NCBI GenBank assembly: GCA_034519525.1
Contig: JAXHOJ010000022.1
Coordinates: 13,212-77,211, forward strand
Reading direction: 5' to 3'
DNA: 64,000 bases
Source of the DNA: Gemmobacter sp034519525
GTDB taxonomy: Bacteria > Pseudomonadota > Alphaproteobacteria > Rhodobacterales > Rhodobacteraceae
In this document: piece by piece, positions 53,774 to 62,839 of the stretch
Position numbering within the stretch: position 1 is the first letter of the stretch
Layout: every line of letters starts with the position of its first letter
The notes under the pieces: generated by a model
Told to the model about the DNA's origin: nothing
The model's input: only the letters and a program-made list of their open reading frames with translations
Databases searched by the model: none
Program-made: the position numbers and the translations under genes

Positions 53774-54145
53774 TCACTTCGGACGCTTCGCGCCGTATTT
53801 CGAACGACGCTGGCGACGGTCTTTGACACCCTGGGTATCCAGGACGCCGCGCAGGATGTGGTAACGCACACCGGGAAGGTCTTTCACGCGGCCGCCACGG
53901 ATCAGAACCACCGAGTGTTCCTGCAGGTTGTGCTTTTCGCCGGGAATATAGCTGATGACCTCGAAGCCGTTCGTCAGGCGCACTTTGGCAACCTTACGCA
54001 TAGCGGAGTTCGGCTTCTTCGGGGTGGTGGTGTACACACGGGTGCACACGCCGCGTTTCTGCGGGCAGGACTCCAGGTGCTGCGACTTGGAGCGCCGCGC
54101 TTTCGCTTCCCGCGGCTTGCGGATCAGCTGTTGGATCGTCGGCAT
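53774..54145 (-). CDS. rpsL: 30S ribosomal protein S12
   Basis: The 123 residues match S12, the decoding-centre protein and streptomycin target. KNSAMRKV-type context reads TTPKKPNSAMRKVAKVRLTN, with Lys-Pro-Asn-Ser as in sensitive strains, and PGVRYHILRGVLDTQGVKDR follows. It is the first gene of the str group. Confidence 0.98.
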   Translation of the reverse strand: MPTIQQLIRKPREAKARRSKSQHLESCPQKRGVCTRVYTTTPKKPNSAMRKVAKVRLTNGFEVISYIPGEKHNLQEHSVVLIRGGRVKDLPGVRYHILRGVLDTQGVKDRRQRRSKYGAKRPK

Positions 54146-54654
54146 TAAACTAGCCTCTATCTTGCAACCCGTTCAATCACCGCTCGTCAACGGCGTTTCC
54201 GGGGGCATGTCTTCAACGTGTGCACTGCGCGTCCGCAAAACACAAAAACCGCATTCGTCCGCCTTGCGCGCGGCCGGTGCGGTGGAATTTCAGAGGATCG
54301 GAGCTTGCGCCCGGATCGTGACCACATCCATAATGATTCCCGGCCAGCGACAAGTCGCAGACCGAGGTAGCGGGCGTATATGGGGAGTCGCCTGTATTGT
54401 CAACAGCAGCAGGGCAAAGCCGCCTGTCGGCAGGCCTGTGGCGCAAGGGCCGAATCACTCTGCCGGATGCCCGCGCGCGGCGGCCTGGCCCAATGGAACC
54501 CTGCCGGAAACAATGAAGCCGAAGCCCCGGCATTGGCAGCGCCATTCATGCGTGAATCCGTGAATTGCGGCAATCTTGTGGAAAAATCTGGTCAAGAGGC
54601 CTGCAAGGTGGCATTTTCCCATCATCACCAACGTCGGATATTTTGGAGACGAGT
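54146..54654. other. Divergent intergenic region between rpsL and the VPEID-CTERM gene
   Basis: These 509 bases hold no convincing gene. They contain the strong promoter at 54375-54403 reading toward rpsL, which implies a leader of roughly 220 bases. The promoter of the VPEID-CTERM gene on the plus strand must also lie here, but no clear -35/-10 pair was found for it. GCCTGTCGGCAGGC is a perfect palindrome near 54421-54434. Confidence 0.6.
54375..54403 (-). promoter_or_regulatory. Near-consensus sigma-70 promoter for rpsL-rpsG-fusA-tuf
   Basis: On the minus strand TTGACA (54398-54403) and TATACG (54375-54380) are exactly 17 bases apart. Transcription toward rpsL would start near 54367 and leave a leader of about 220 bases. 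Confidence 0.82.
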
Positions 54655-54909
54655 ATGACCCGCGTTATCACCACCCTCGCACTTGCCGGTTCGGCCCTCG
54701 CCGCCAGCGTATCCACCGCTGCTGCACAGGTCCAGGGCGGCCGTTGCAGCATCTTCTCGATCTGGAACTGCTTTGGCCACGGCGGCGGTTCGGGTTCCAC
54801 CACCCCGGCCAACGTTCCCGAAATTGACGCTTCGGCAGGTCTGCTGGCGATTGCCGCCCTCACCGCCGTCATGCTTCTGGCATGGGAGCGTCGCAGCCGC
54901 GCACGCTGA
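54655..54909 (+). CDS. VPEID-CTERM sorting-domain protein (exosortase E substrate)
   Basis: An 84-residue protein with a signal peptide (about 1-24, MTRVITTLALAGSALAASVS then TAAA) and a C-terminal sorting signal. The latter is the VPEID motif (54-58), a hydrophobic helix (LLAIAALTAVMLLAW, about 63-77) and a basic tail (ERRSRAR). Between them lie only about 29 residues, with two cysteines (C31, C39) and a Gly/Ser-rich stretch. GGAGACGAGT precedes the ATG. Exosortase E is encoded tail-to-tail just downstream. The mature product may be a small, disulfide-closed surface or secreted peptide; its role is unknown. Confidence 0.85.
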   Translation: MTRVITTLALAGSALAASVSTAAAQVQGGRCSIFSIWNCFGHGGGSGSTTPANVPEIDASAGLLAIAALTAVMLLAWERRSRAR

Positions 54910-54938
54910 TTGCAGGCTTCGGCCGAAACGAACAGGAC

Positions 54939-54963
54939 AGGGGCGCTTGGCGCCCCTTTTTTG
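54939..54963 (+). terminator. Intrinsic terminator of the VPEID-CTERM gene
   Basis: AGGGGCGC pairs perfectly with GCGCCCCT across TTG and is followed by TTTTTTG. It lies 29 bases after the stop and 15 bases before the xrtE stop on the other strand. Confidence 0.9.
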
Positions 54964-54977
54964 TATCCTGCGCCCCG

Positions 54978-56585
54978 TCAGATCAGGGTGAAATCACTGG
55001 TCACCAGCGCCCAGACCGCCACCACCAGATTGGCGGCCAGATGGCCCACCACGGCATCCGTCACCCTGCCCCGCCACAGCGCCAGCAGCGCGAACACGAT
55101 CCCGGCCACCCCCGCCTCGATCCAGCGGCCATGCAGCGCGGCAAAGGCCGCCGAAGACAGGCCCACCGCCAGCGCCCGCCGCCACAGCCCCGGCCCATCC
55201 AGCCGGGTCAGCAGATAGCCGCGAAATGCCAGCTCCTCGACCAGCGGCACCAGTAGCACAGTGCCCACCAGACGCAGCACCACCCACAGCACAAAGGCCC
55301 AGATCGGCAGCGTGGCCAGCGCCGCCGCCAGCTCCATCCCATCCGCACCAGAGCTTTGGTCCAGCGCCACCCAGCCCGCGCCAACCGCCACCCCGGCAAA
55401 GACGGCAACCGGATCGATCTGCCAGGTAAAGCTGCGGTAGAACTGCCGGAAGGGCAGCAGCGCCAGAATCATCGCCCCCACCCGCAAAGGATAGCCCAGT
55501 TCGGGATGCGGGAAGAACGCATGGGTCAGCAGGCTCGCCAGCATGAAGACCGCAAAGGGCAGCAACAGCGCCGCAACCGGATCTTCGCGCAGCCCGGTTT
55601 CCGGTTTCGGCGCCGCCCGATGCAGCCAAGGCAGCGCCTGCACCCCCCAGACAATGCCAAGCGCCAGCAGCGTGAAGAACATCCAGCCGGCATAGGAATG
55701 AAAGCCGTTCACCGCCAGATCCGGCGAAACATCGCGCCCGATCACGATCAGCACGCCGATCCGCACGATGTTCAGCACCCATGACAGCAGAATGGCCACC
55801 GGCAGGATCACCCAGATCTGCGGAAAGCGCACTGTTTCGCGGAAGATCAGCATGTAAAGCAGCGAAAATGCCGTCACCAGCGCCACACCCTCCACCCCCG
55901 AACATTGCGGCGCAATGTTCACCGTGAATTCGGGAAAGCCGATGTTGTAATTCTGCGGGTCGACCGTCACCTGATCGGAAAACAGCCGCAGGAACAGGTG
56001 CACGCCGTCAAAGGTGATGCGCGTCACCAGATCCCAGTTCCACATCCGTTGCGCCATATCCGCCGCATCGGGCAACAGGGCGCCCACCAGCAGCACAAGC
56101 GGCAGCACGCCACGATCCTGTGCCAGCAACGGCCGCCAGGCCGAAACCGGCGCCAGCCACAACAGCCCCCCCACCGCGGCCAGCAGGCTTCCCAGCGCCA
56201 GCGGCCAGATCGCCAGCGCGAAAACCGCGCCCACATTGCCGCCCGGAGCCAGGAACAGCGGCAGGGCAAGCAGCACCAGCCCGGCCAGATGCAGAGCCAG
56301 CCCCCCGCGTGCCGGGGCACCTGTTTCCACCACCCGGCGGAAGGCTGCAAACACGGCGGGCCGGGCCCAGACCATCAGGCCAAAGACCGCAAACACCACA
56401 AGCGCCCGCGCAACAAGGCTGCGCAGAAAGCGGCAGGTGCCAAACAGCCCGGTCTGCTGACACTCGATCGAGGTCAGAAACTGATAGGCCGAGGCCAGAA
56501 CAACCAGCTCTGCGCAAAAGATCAGCGCAATACGCCAAAGGCGGCTGGACCGGCGGGCGGGGCGGAGGGTGCTATCCATCGTCAT
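54978..56585 (-). CDS. xrtE: Exosortase E/protease, VPEID-CTERM system
   Basis: A 535-residue, many-helix membrane protein that joins two enzymes. The exosortase part (about 20-320) has the expected Cys228 (APQCSGVEG), Arg275 (LNIVRIG) and His296 (NGFHSYAGW). The C-terminal part (about 400-530) is a CPBP/CAAX-type protease with Glu450-Glu451 and Arg455 (VEELAFRG), His485 and the HLAAN motif at 515-519. Exosortases are thought to cut proteins at a C-terminal motif and attach them to the envelope; here the partner is the VPEID protein next door. It follows the EamA gene by 47 bases. Its fused protease makes it exosortase class E. Confidence 0.92.
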   Translation of the reverse strand: MTMDSTLRPARRSSRLWRIALIFCAELVVLASAYQFLTSIECQQTGLFGTCRFLRSLVARALVVFAVFGLMVWARPAVFAAFRRVVETGAPARGGLALHLAGLVLLALPLFLAPGGNVGAVFALAIWPLALGSLLAAVGGLLWLAPVSAWRPLLAQDRGVLPLVLLVGALLPDAADMAQRMWNWDLVTRITFDGVHLFLRLFSDQVTVDPQNYNIGFPEFTVNIAPQCSGVEGVALVTAFSLLYMLIFRETVRFPQIWVILPVAILLSWVLNIVRIGVLIVIGRDVSPDLAVNGFHSYAGWMFFTLLALGIVWGVQALPWLHRAAPKPETGLREDPVAALLLPFAVFMLASLLTHAFFPHPELGYPLRVGAMILALLPFRQFYRSFTWQIDPVAVFAGVAVGAGWVALDQSSGADGMELAAALATLPIWAFVLWVVLRLVGTVLLVPLVEELAFRGYLLTRLDGPGLWRRALAVGLSSAAFAALHGRWIEAGVAGIVFALLALWRGRVTDAVVGHLAANLVVAVWALVTSDFTLI

Positions 56586-56632
56586 GAGTGAAGTTTAGCG
56601 CATGAATACGGCAGCAGTTCAGCGGTTTTGCA

Positions 56633-57517
56633 TCATTCAGACGGCGGCCTTATGGCACGGCTGCGTTCGCGCCACAGGGTGAACAGGCCGGTGGCCACGA
56701 CAATGCCCGCCCCGATCAGCGTGGCACGGTCTGGCAGCGTGCCGAAAATCGCAAACCCCAGCAGGATCGCCCAGAACAGCGCCATATAGCGGAACGGTGC
56801 CACAAAGCCGATCTCGCCCACGCGCATCACCATGACCACCGTGATATAGCCCACGATCAGATTGGCCGAGGCCGCAAGGATCAGCAGCGCATCGCGCAGG
56901 CCAACCGGCTGCCAGCCGGTCACAAAGCTGCCCGCCACCCCCATCAGGGCCACAGCAACCGCCGCCCAGACCGCCACCAGTGACGAGGGCACCGCCCGAT
57001 CCAGCCCCCGGGTCGACAGATCGCGCAGCACCACGCAGCCCACCGAGGCCAGCCCCACCAAAGACCATTCATCAAAGCCCGCGCCACCCGGCCGGATGAT
57101 GATCATCACGCCGACAAAGCCGATGGCAATCGCCGTCAGCCGCCGCCAGCCCACCGGCTCGCGGAACAAAAGCGCAGCGGCCAGTGTCACCACCAGCGGC
57201 ACAGACTGCATGATGGCCGAAAGCGTCGCCAGCGGCATGTGCATCAGTGCCGAAAGGAAGGTCAGCGTCGCCAGAACCTCGGCCAGGGTGCGCAGCCCGA
57301 TCCGCCGCCGATCACGCGGGCCCAGCCGATAGGCAAAAGCGCCCTGCTGCGCGGCAATGGCGATCAGCGCCACCGCCGTTACCCCGCCCCGCAGGGCAAT
57401 CGCCTGAAACAGCGGCATGTTTTCCGATGCCAGCTTCATACTGGTATCGTTGAAGGTGAAGGCGAGCATGGCGATGTTCATCAGAACGGCTGCGCGCATA
57501 TTGTCTGAAAGGGCCAT
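56633..57517 (-). CDS. DMT superfamily (EamA) transporter
   Basis: A 294-residue protein with ten predicted membrane helices in two EamA repeats. MRAAVLMNIAMLAFTFNDTS begins the first; the second begins near residue 150 after VGWRRLTAIAIGFVGVMIII. The family exports small metabolites such as amino acids or nucleosides; the substrate cannot be inferred. It lies between the glycosyltransferase gene and xrtE on the same strand. Confidence 0.9.
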   Translation of the reverse strand: MALSDNMRAAVLMNIAMLAFTFNDTSMKLASENMPLFQAIALRGGVTAVALIAIAAQQGAFAYRLGPRDRRRIGLRTLAEVLATLTFLSALMHMPLATLSAIMQSVPLVVTLAAALLFREPVGWRRLTAIAIGFVGVMIIIRPGGAGFDEWSLVGLASVGCVVLRDLSTRGLDRAVPSSLVAVWAAVAVALMGVAGSFVTGWQPVGLRDALLILAASANLIVGYITVVMVMRVGEIGFVAPFRYMALFWAILLGFAIFGTLPDRATLIGAGIVVATGLFTLWRERSRAIRPPSE

Positions 57518-57577
57518 GATCCGCCTGCCGTTGTGCCACCCAGCCCTAACAAAGCCCCGCAGCAGATGCCAGAGACC

Positions 57578-58393
57578 TCAAAGCCTGCGCAGATCCTCGG
57601 CCGCAAAAGGAAAATGCGCCGCAATCAGCGGCGTGGCTTCCGCCCAGCCCATCGGCTCGATCCGGCCAGAGGCATGGGGGTCGCTGTCATTATCGGCATG
57701 GACCGTGCGGATGAACGCCAGCGCATTGGCATCGGTGAAGGTGTTGTAATACTGCCCGCAAAAGCGGTGGTTGCGGCGAAAGATGTTCTCGCTCATCCCC
57801 GCCGGGGTTGTCATGGCCAGCCCAAGGCCAATCGGGGTTTTCTCGGTCACCTCGAACAGCTGGTTGCCGTCGGGCTTGCGCTCCAGAAAGAAGCCCCGGT
57901 TGCAGCCGGTCACCAGTGGTACCTCCAGCCCCGATACCGGCAGCACACTTTCCACCATCCCCCGCATCCGGCCGATATGATCGCGGTCGATCGCATCATC
58001 ATCATCCAGCCGGAATCCGGTGATGTGGCTCGCCTCCACAGGTGTGGCGATGGCGAAGCTGCGCTTGATCGCCATGTAATGCGGCATCGGCGCCAGCGCG
58101 ACGATCCGCCCGCCCGGCAAAGGCGCAATCGCCGCTGCCAGCCTGTCACGCCAGACATCCGGCAGGCTGCGACCGATCAGAAACACCATGCGGAAATCCC
58201 GGTCCGATTGCGCCAGAAGCGCAGGCAGCGTCAGCCGCTCAAACAGCGAAAACCGCCGCTCCAGCCGCTCGGGGTCATACAGACGGGCCAGCTGTGCCGC
58301 CTCATCCTCCCCCTCGCCTTTCACAAATCCGCCTTTTGACGGGTATGAAAACCGCATCAACCCGACAATCTCGTTCCTGAATCGCTGCGGCAT
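57578..58393 (-). CDS. Putative rhamnosyltransferase-type glycosyltransferase
   Basis: A 271-residue protein resembling the putative rhamnosyl transferase family. It begins MPQRFRNEIVGLMRFSYPSK. ERRFSLFERLTLPALLAQSD and the acidic DDDDAIDRDH (about 140-150) fit a metal-dependent GT-A fold. The ATG at 58393 follows AAGGGGTGG; nine upstream codons are rejected. Next to xrtE, it could make or modify the glycan to which sorted proteins are attached, but that is an inference from position. Confidence 0.78.
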   Translation of the reverse strand: MPQRFRNEIVGLMRFSYPSKGGFVKGEGEDEAAQLARLYDPERLERRFSLFERLTLPALLAQSDRDFRMVFLIGRSLPDVWRDRLAAAIAPLPGGRIVALAPMPHYMAIKRSFAIATPVEASHITGFRLDDDDAIDRDHIGRMRGMVESVLPVSGLEVPLVTGCNRGFFLERKPDGNQLFEVTEKTPIGLGLAMTTPAGMSENIFRRNHRFCGQYYNTFTDANALAFIRTVHADNDSDPHASGRIEPMGWAEATPLIAAHFPFAAEDLRRL

Positions 58394-58444
58394 TTCCACC
58401 CCTTGCAGGTTGCATCTCAACCATGGGGCGTGCCTGCCGACCTG

Positions 58445-58484
58445 TCAAAATGAAACAGCCCCCGCGCATCGCGCAGGGGCTGTT
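58445..58484 (-). terminator. Intrinsic terminator of rpoBC
   Basis: On the minus strand AACAGCCCC pairs with GGGGCTGTT and GCGC with GCGC around a short loop, followed by TTCATTTTG. It lies 20 bases after rpoC. Confidence 0.85.
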
Positions 58485-58503
58485 CCTCAGGCTTGCAGAA
58501 AGA

Positions 58504-61500
58504 TCAATCGCGGCTTTCGACCGTATCAACCAGCCCGCTGTCACCATCGCCGGACATGTCCTTGAAACTCGGCGCAGCCAGGGCGGCGGCAGATTCCGCC
58601 TCGGTGCGACGTGCTTCGACCACATCCAGATCGCGGTCCGTGGCGATCTTCTTCACACGGCTGGTGGCACCGCCGGTGCCCGCCGGGATCAGACGACCCA
58701 CGATGACGTTCTCTTTCAGGCCCACCAGCTTGTCGCGCTTGCCCTGCACGCTCGCCTCGGTCAGCACGCGGGTGGTTTCCTGGAACGACGCGGCCGAGAT
58801 GAACGACCGGGTCTGCAGCGAGGCCTTGGTGATCCCCAGCAGGATGGGTTCAGCCGAAGCTTCCCGCATCCCCAGGCTGCGCGCCTTGTCGTTGACCTCG
58901 TCAAGCTCCGCCTTGTCCACATGCTCGCCTTTCAGCAGCGTGGTTTCGCCGGATTCAAGGATCTCGTACTTCTGCAGCATCTGCCGCACGATCACCTCGA
59001 TATGCTTGTCGTTGATCTTCACGCCCTGCAGGCGATACACGTCCTGCACTTCGTCGATCATGTAGTTGGCCAGCGCTTCGACACCCATGATCCGAAGGAT
59101 GTCATGCGGAGCCGGGTTGCCGTCCATGATGTAATCGCCCTTCTGGACGAAATCGCCTTCCTGCACAGGAATATGCTTGCCCTTCGGGATCATGTATTCC
59201 TGCGAATTCAGCGTCTCGTCCACCGGCTCGATCGTGATGCGGCGCTTGTTCTTGTAGTCCTTGCCGAAGCGCACATAGCCATCGCTTTCCGCGATGATCG
59301 CGTGATCTTTCGGGCGACGGGCTTCGAACAGTTCCGCCACGCGGGGAAGACCCCCGGTGATGTCCTTGGTCTTGGCACCTTCGCGCGGAATACGCGCCAC
59401 CACATCACCGGCCTTCAGCTCCTGCCCTTCTTCCAGCGAAAGAATGGCATCGACCGACATCGGATAGCTGATCGGGTTGCCCTGCTCGTTGCGCATCGGT
59501 TCGCCCGTTTCCGGGTTCATGATGATCACTTCGGGCTTCAGATCCGATCCTTTCGGCGCCGACCGCCAGTCAGACACGATCTTCTGCGTCATGCCGGTGG
59601 CATCGTCGGTATCCTCGCGGACCGAAATGCCCGAGATCAGGTCCACAAACCGCGCGATACCGCCCTTTTCGGCGATGATCGGCAGGGTGTAGGGGTCCCA
59701 TTCGAACAGCTTGGCGCCACGTTTAACCGCCTGCTCGTCCTTCACGTGGATCTTGGCACCATAGCCGACCTTGTGAACGGCGCGCTCGGCCCCGGTCTCG
59801 TCGATGATGGCAATCGCCATGTTCCGGCCCATCACCACCAGCTCGCCATTGGCGTTGGTCAGCAGGTTCGGGTTGCGGAACTCGATCCGGCCCTCTTGCG
59901 AGGCTTCCAGGAAGGATTGCTGGCCACCCTGCGCCACGCCGCCGATGTGGAAGGTCCGCATCGTCAGCTGGGTGCCGGGTTCACCGATCGACTGGGCGGC
60001 GATGATGCCGACCGCTTCACCAATGTTCACCAGCGTGCCGCGTGCCAGGTCACGGCCATAGCACATGGCGCAGACGCCCTCTTCGGCCTCGCAGGTCAGC
60101 GGGCTGCGGATGCGGGTATGCTGCACCGCATTGGTGTTGATCAGATCGGCACGACGTTCGTCGATCAGCTCGCCCGCCTTGACCAGAACTTCCTCGGTGC
60201 CGGGCACCAGGATGTCATCTGCGGCAACACGCCCCAGAATACGTTCGGCCAGCGATGCCACCACTTCGCCGTCATTCACCGCAGCTTCGGCATGGATGGC
60301 ACGATCCGTACCGCAATCATGCAGACGCACGATGCAATCCTGTGCCACGTCCACCAGACGGCGGGTCAGGTAACCCGAGTTTGCCGTCTTCAGCGCGGTA
60401 TCCGACAGACCCTTCCGGGCACCGTGGGTCGAGTTGAAGTATTCAAGAACGGTCAGACCTTCCTTGAAGTTCGAGATGATCGGCGTTTCGATGATCTCGC
60501 CGTTCGGCTTGGCCATCAGGCCGCGCATCGCGCCCAGCTGCTTCATCTGCGTCACCGAACCCCGGGCCCCGGAGTGCGCCATCATGTAGACCGAGTTCGG
60601 CTCTTTCTCGGCGCCGTTCTCTTCGTATTTGGTGGCCGAGATGGTGTTCATCATGGCCTCGGTCACCTTGTCGTTGCACTTCGACCAGGCATCCACGACC
60701 TTGTTGTACTTCTCGCCCTGGGTGATCAGACCATCCAGATACTGCTGTTCGAAGCCAGCAACCTGATCCTTCACCTCGTTCACGATTTCCCATTTGGAAT
60801 CCGGGATAACCATGTCGTCCTTGCCGAAGGAGATCCCGGCCTTGAACGCTTCGCGGAAGCCCAGACCCATGATCTGGTCACAGAAGATCACCGATTCCTT
60901 CTGGCCGCAGTAGCGGTAGACGGTGTCGATGACGGTCTGCACGTCTTTCTTCCGCAGCAGGCGGTTCACCAGCTCGAAGGGGGCTTTGGCGTTCAGCGGC
61001 AGCAGATTGCCCAGACGCAGGCGGCCGGGGGTCGTTTCAAACCGCTTCCAGATGATGTTGCCTTCGCCATCCACCTGACGCAGACGCGCCTGCACCTTGG
61101 CGTGCAGATGCACCGAACCTGCGGCCAGCGCATGTTCGACCTCGTCGATATCGGTGAAGACCATGCCTTCACCAACCATGCCCTTGCGTTCCATGGTGGT
61201 GTAATACAGGCCCAGCACCATATCCTGCGACGGCACAATGATCGGCGCGCCGTTGGCCGGCGACAGAACGTTGTTGGTCGACATCATCAGCACGCGCGCT
61301 TCCAGCTGGGCTTCCAGCGAAAGCGGCACGTGAACGGCCATCTGGTCACCGTCGAAGTCGGCGTTGAAGGCCGAGCAGACCAGCGGGTGCAGCTGGATCG
61401 CCTTGCCCTCGATCAGGATCGGTTCAAACGCCTGGATGCCCAGACGGTGCAGCGTCGGCGCGCGGTTCAGCAGCACCGGATGTTCGCGGATCACCTCATC

Positions 61501-62751
61501 GAGGATGTCCCAAACTTCCGGACGCTCTTTTTCCACCAGCTTCTTCGCCTGTTTCACGGTCGAGGACAGGCCCTTGGCCTCCAGACGCGAATAGATGAAG
61601 GGCTTGAACAGCTCCAGCGCCATCTTCTTCGGCAGGCCGCACTGGTGCAGCTTCAGTTCCGGCCCGGTCACGATGACCGAACGGCCCGAGAAGTCCACTC
61701 GCTTGCCCAGAAGGTTCTGACGGAAGCGGCCCTGCTTGCCCTTCAGCATGTCGGACAGCGATTTCAGCGGGCGCTTGTTGGTGCCCGTGATCACGCGGCC
61801 ACGACGGCCGTTGTCGAACAGCGCATCCACAGCTTCCTGCAGCATCCGCTTTTCGTTGCGCACGATGATATCGGGCGCGCGCAGCTCGATCAGCCGCTTC
61901 AGGCGGTTGTTCCGGTTGATGACGCGGCGATACAGGTCGTTCAGGTCAGAGGTCGCAAAGCGGCCACCATCCAGCGGCACCAGCGGGCGCAGTTCCGGCG
62001 GGATCACCGGCAGAACGGTCAGGATCATCCATTCCGGACGGTTGCCCGATTCCAGGAAGGATTCAACGATCTTCAGCCGCTTGATGATCTTCTTCGGCTT
62101 CAGCTCGCCCGTCGCCTCTTTCAGCTCTTCGCGCAGGGTCTGCGCGGTCTGGTCGAGGTCGATATTGGCCAGCATCTCGCGGATCGCTTCCGCGCCGATA
62201 TTGGCGGTGAAAGCGTCAGCGCCGTATTGATCCTGCGCATCGAGGAATTCTTCCTCGGTCAGCATCTGGCAATAGGTCAGGTCGGTCAGACCCGGCTCGA
62301 TCACCACATAGTTTTCGAAATACAGGATGCGTTCCAGATCGCGCAGCGTCATGTCCAGCATCAGGCCGATGCGGGAGGGCAGCGATTTCAGGAACCAGAT
62401 ATGCGCAACCGGCGCGGCCAGTTCGATATGGCCCATCCGCTCGCGGCGCACTTTCTGCAGCGTGACTTCCACACCGCATTTTTCGCAGACGACGCCGCGA
62501 TATTTCATGCGCTTGTATTTGCCGCACAGACATTCGTAATCCTTGATCGGGCCAAAGATACGCGCGCAGAACAGGCCGTCCCGCTCCGGTTTGAACGTGC
62601 GGTAGTTGATGGTTTCCGGCTTCTTGATCTCACCGAACGACCACGACAGGATGCGCTCCGGCGACGCCAGCGAGATCTTGATCTCGTCGAACGTTTTCAC
62701 CGGGGCAACCGGGTTGAACGGGTTGGTGCTGATTTCCTGGTTCATTTTCAA
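58504..62751 (-). CDS. rpoC: RNA polymerase beta' subunit
   Basis: A 1415-residue, complete beta' subunit. The N-terminal zinc site is CLCGKYKRMKYRGVVCEKCG. The catalytic magnesium loop is NADFDGDQMAVH. The second zinc cluster includes CEAEEGVCAMCYGRDLARGT, and the trigger-loop region GEAVGIIAAQSIGEPGTQLT follows. It is 88 bases after rpoB and ends before a strong terminator. Confidence 0.99.
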   Translation of the reverse strand: MKMNQEISTNPFNPVAPVKTFDEIKISLASPERILSWSFGEIKKPETINYRTFKPERDGLFCARIFGPIKDYECLCGKYKRMKYRGVVCEKCGVEVTLQKVRRERMGHIELAAPVAHIWFLKSLPSRIGLMLDMTLRDLERILYFENYVVIEPGLTDLTYCQMLTEEEFLDAQDQYGADAFTANIGAEAIREMLANIDLDQTAQTLREELKEATGELKPKKIIKRLKIVESFLESGNRPEWMILTVLPVIPPELRPLVPLDGGRFATSDLNDLYRRVINRNNRLKRLIELRAPDIIVRNEKRMLQEAVDALFDNGRRGRVITGTNKRPLKSLSDMLKGKQGRFRQNLLGKRVDFSGRSVIVTGPELKLHQCGLPKKMALELFKPFIYSRLEAKGLSSTVKQAKKLVEKERPEVWDILDEVIREHPVLLNRAPTLHRLGIQAFEPILIEGKAIQLHPLVCSAFNADFDGDQMAVHVPLSLEAQLEARVLMMSTNNVLSPANGAPIIVPSQDMVLGLYYTTMERKGMVGEGMVFTDIDEVEHALAAGSVHLHAKVQARLRQVDGEGNIIWKRFETTPGRLRLGNLLPLNAKAPFELVNRLLRKKDVQTVIDTVYRYCGQKESVIFCDQIMGLGFREAFKAGISFGKDDMVIPDSKWEIVNEVKDQVAGFEQQYLDGLITQGEKYNKVVDAWSKCNDKVTEAMMNTISATKYEENGAEKEPNSVYMMAHSGARGSVTQMKQLGAMRGLMAKPNGEIIETPIISNFKEGLTVLEYFNSTHGARKGLSDTALKTANSGYLTRRLVDVAQDCIVRLHDCGTDRAIHAEAAVNDGEVVASLAERILGRVAADDILVPGTEEVLVKAGELIDERRADLINTNAVQHTRIRSPLTCEAEEGVCAMCYGRDLARGTLVNIGEAVGIIAAQSIGEPGTQLTMRTFHIGGVAQGGQQSFLEASQEGRIEFRNPNLLTNANGELVVMGRNMAIAIIDETGAERAVHKVGYGAKIHVKDEQAVKRGAKLFEWDPYTLPIIAEKGGIARFVDLISGISVREDTDDATGMTQKIVSDWRSAPKGSDLKPEVIIMNPETGEPMRNEQGNPISYPMSVDAILSLEEGQELKAGDVVARIPREGAKTKDITGGLPRVAELFEARRPKDHAIIAESDGYVRFGKDYKNKRRITIEPVDETLNSQEYMIPKGKHIPVQEGDFVQKGDYIMDGNPAPHDILRIMGVEALANYMIDEVQDVYRLQGVKINDKHIEVIVRQMLQKYEILESGETTLLKGEHVDKAELDEVNDKARSLGMREASAEPILLGITKASLQTRSFISAASFQETTRVLTEASVQGKRDKLVGLKENVIVGRLIPAGTGGATSRVKKIATDRDLDVVEARRTEAESAAALAAPSFKDMSGDGDSGLVDTVESRD

Positions 62752-62839
62752 ATCCTTGAAAGGGCGCGGAAGGACGGGCGCGGCGGGGTTGCCCCGCCTT
62801 GCCCGAAGGCCGAGGGGCGGGGGTTACCCCGCCATCCGG

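Noticed and set aside
51213..53864. An 883-codon open reading antisense to fusA and rpsG
   Set aside because: It covers conserved genes on the other strand and has a histidine/arginine-rich, domain-free composition typical of a shadow frame.
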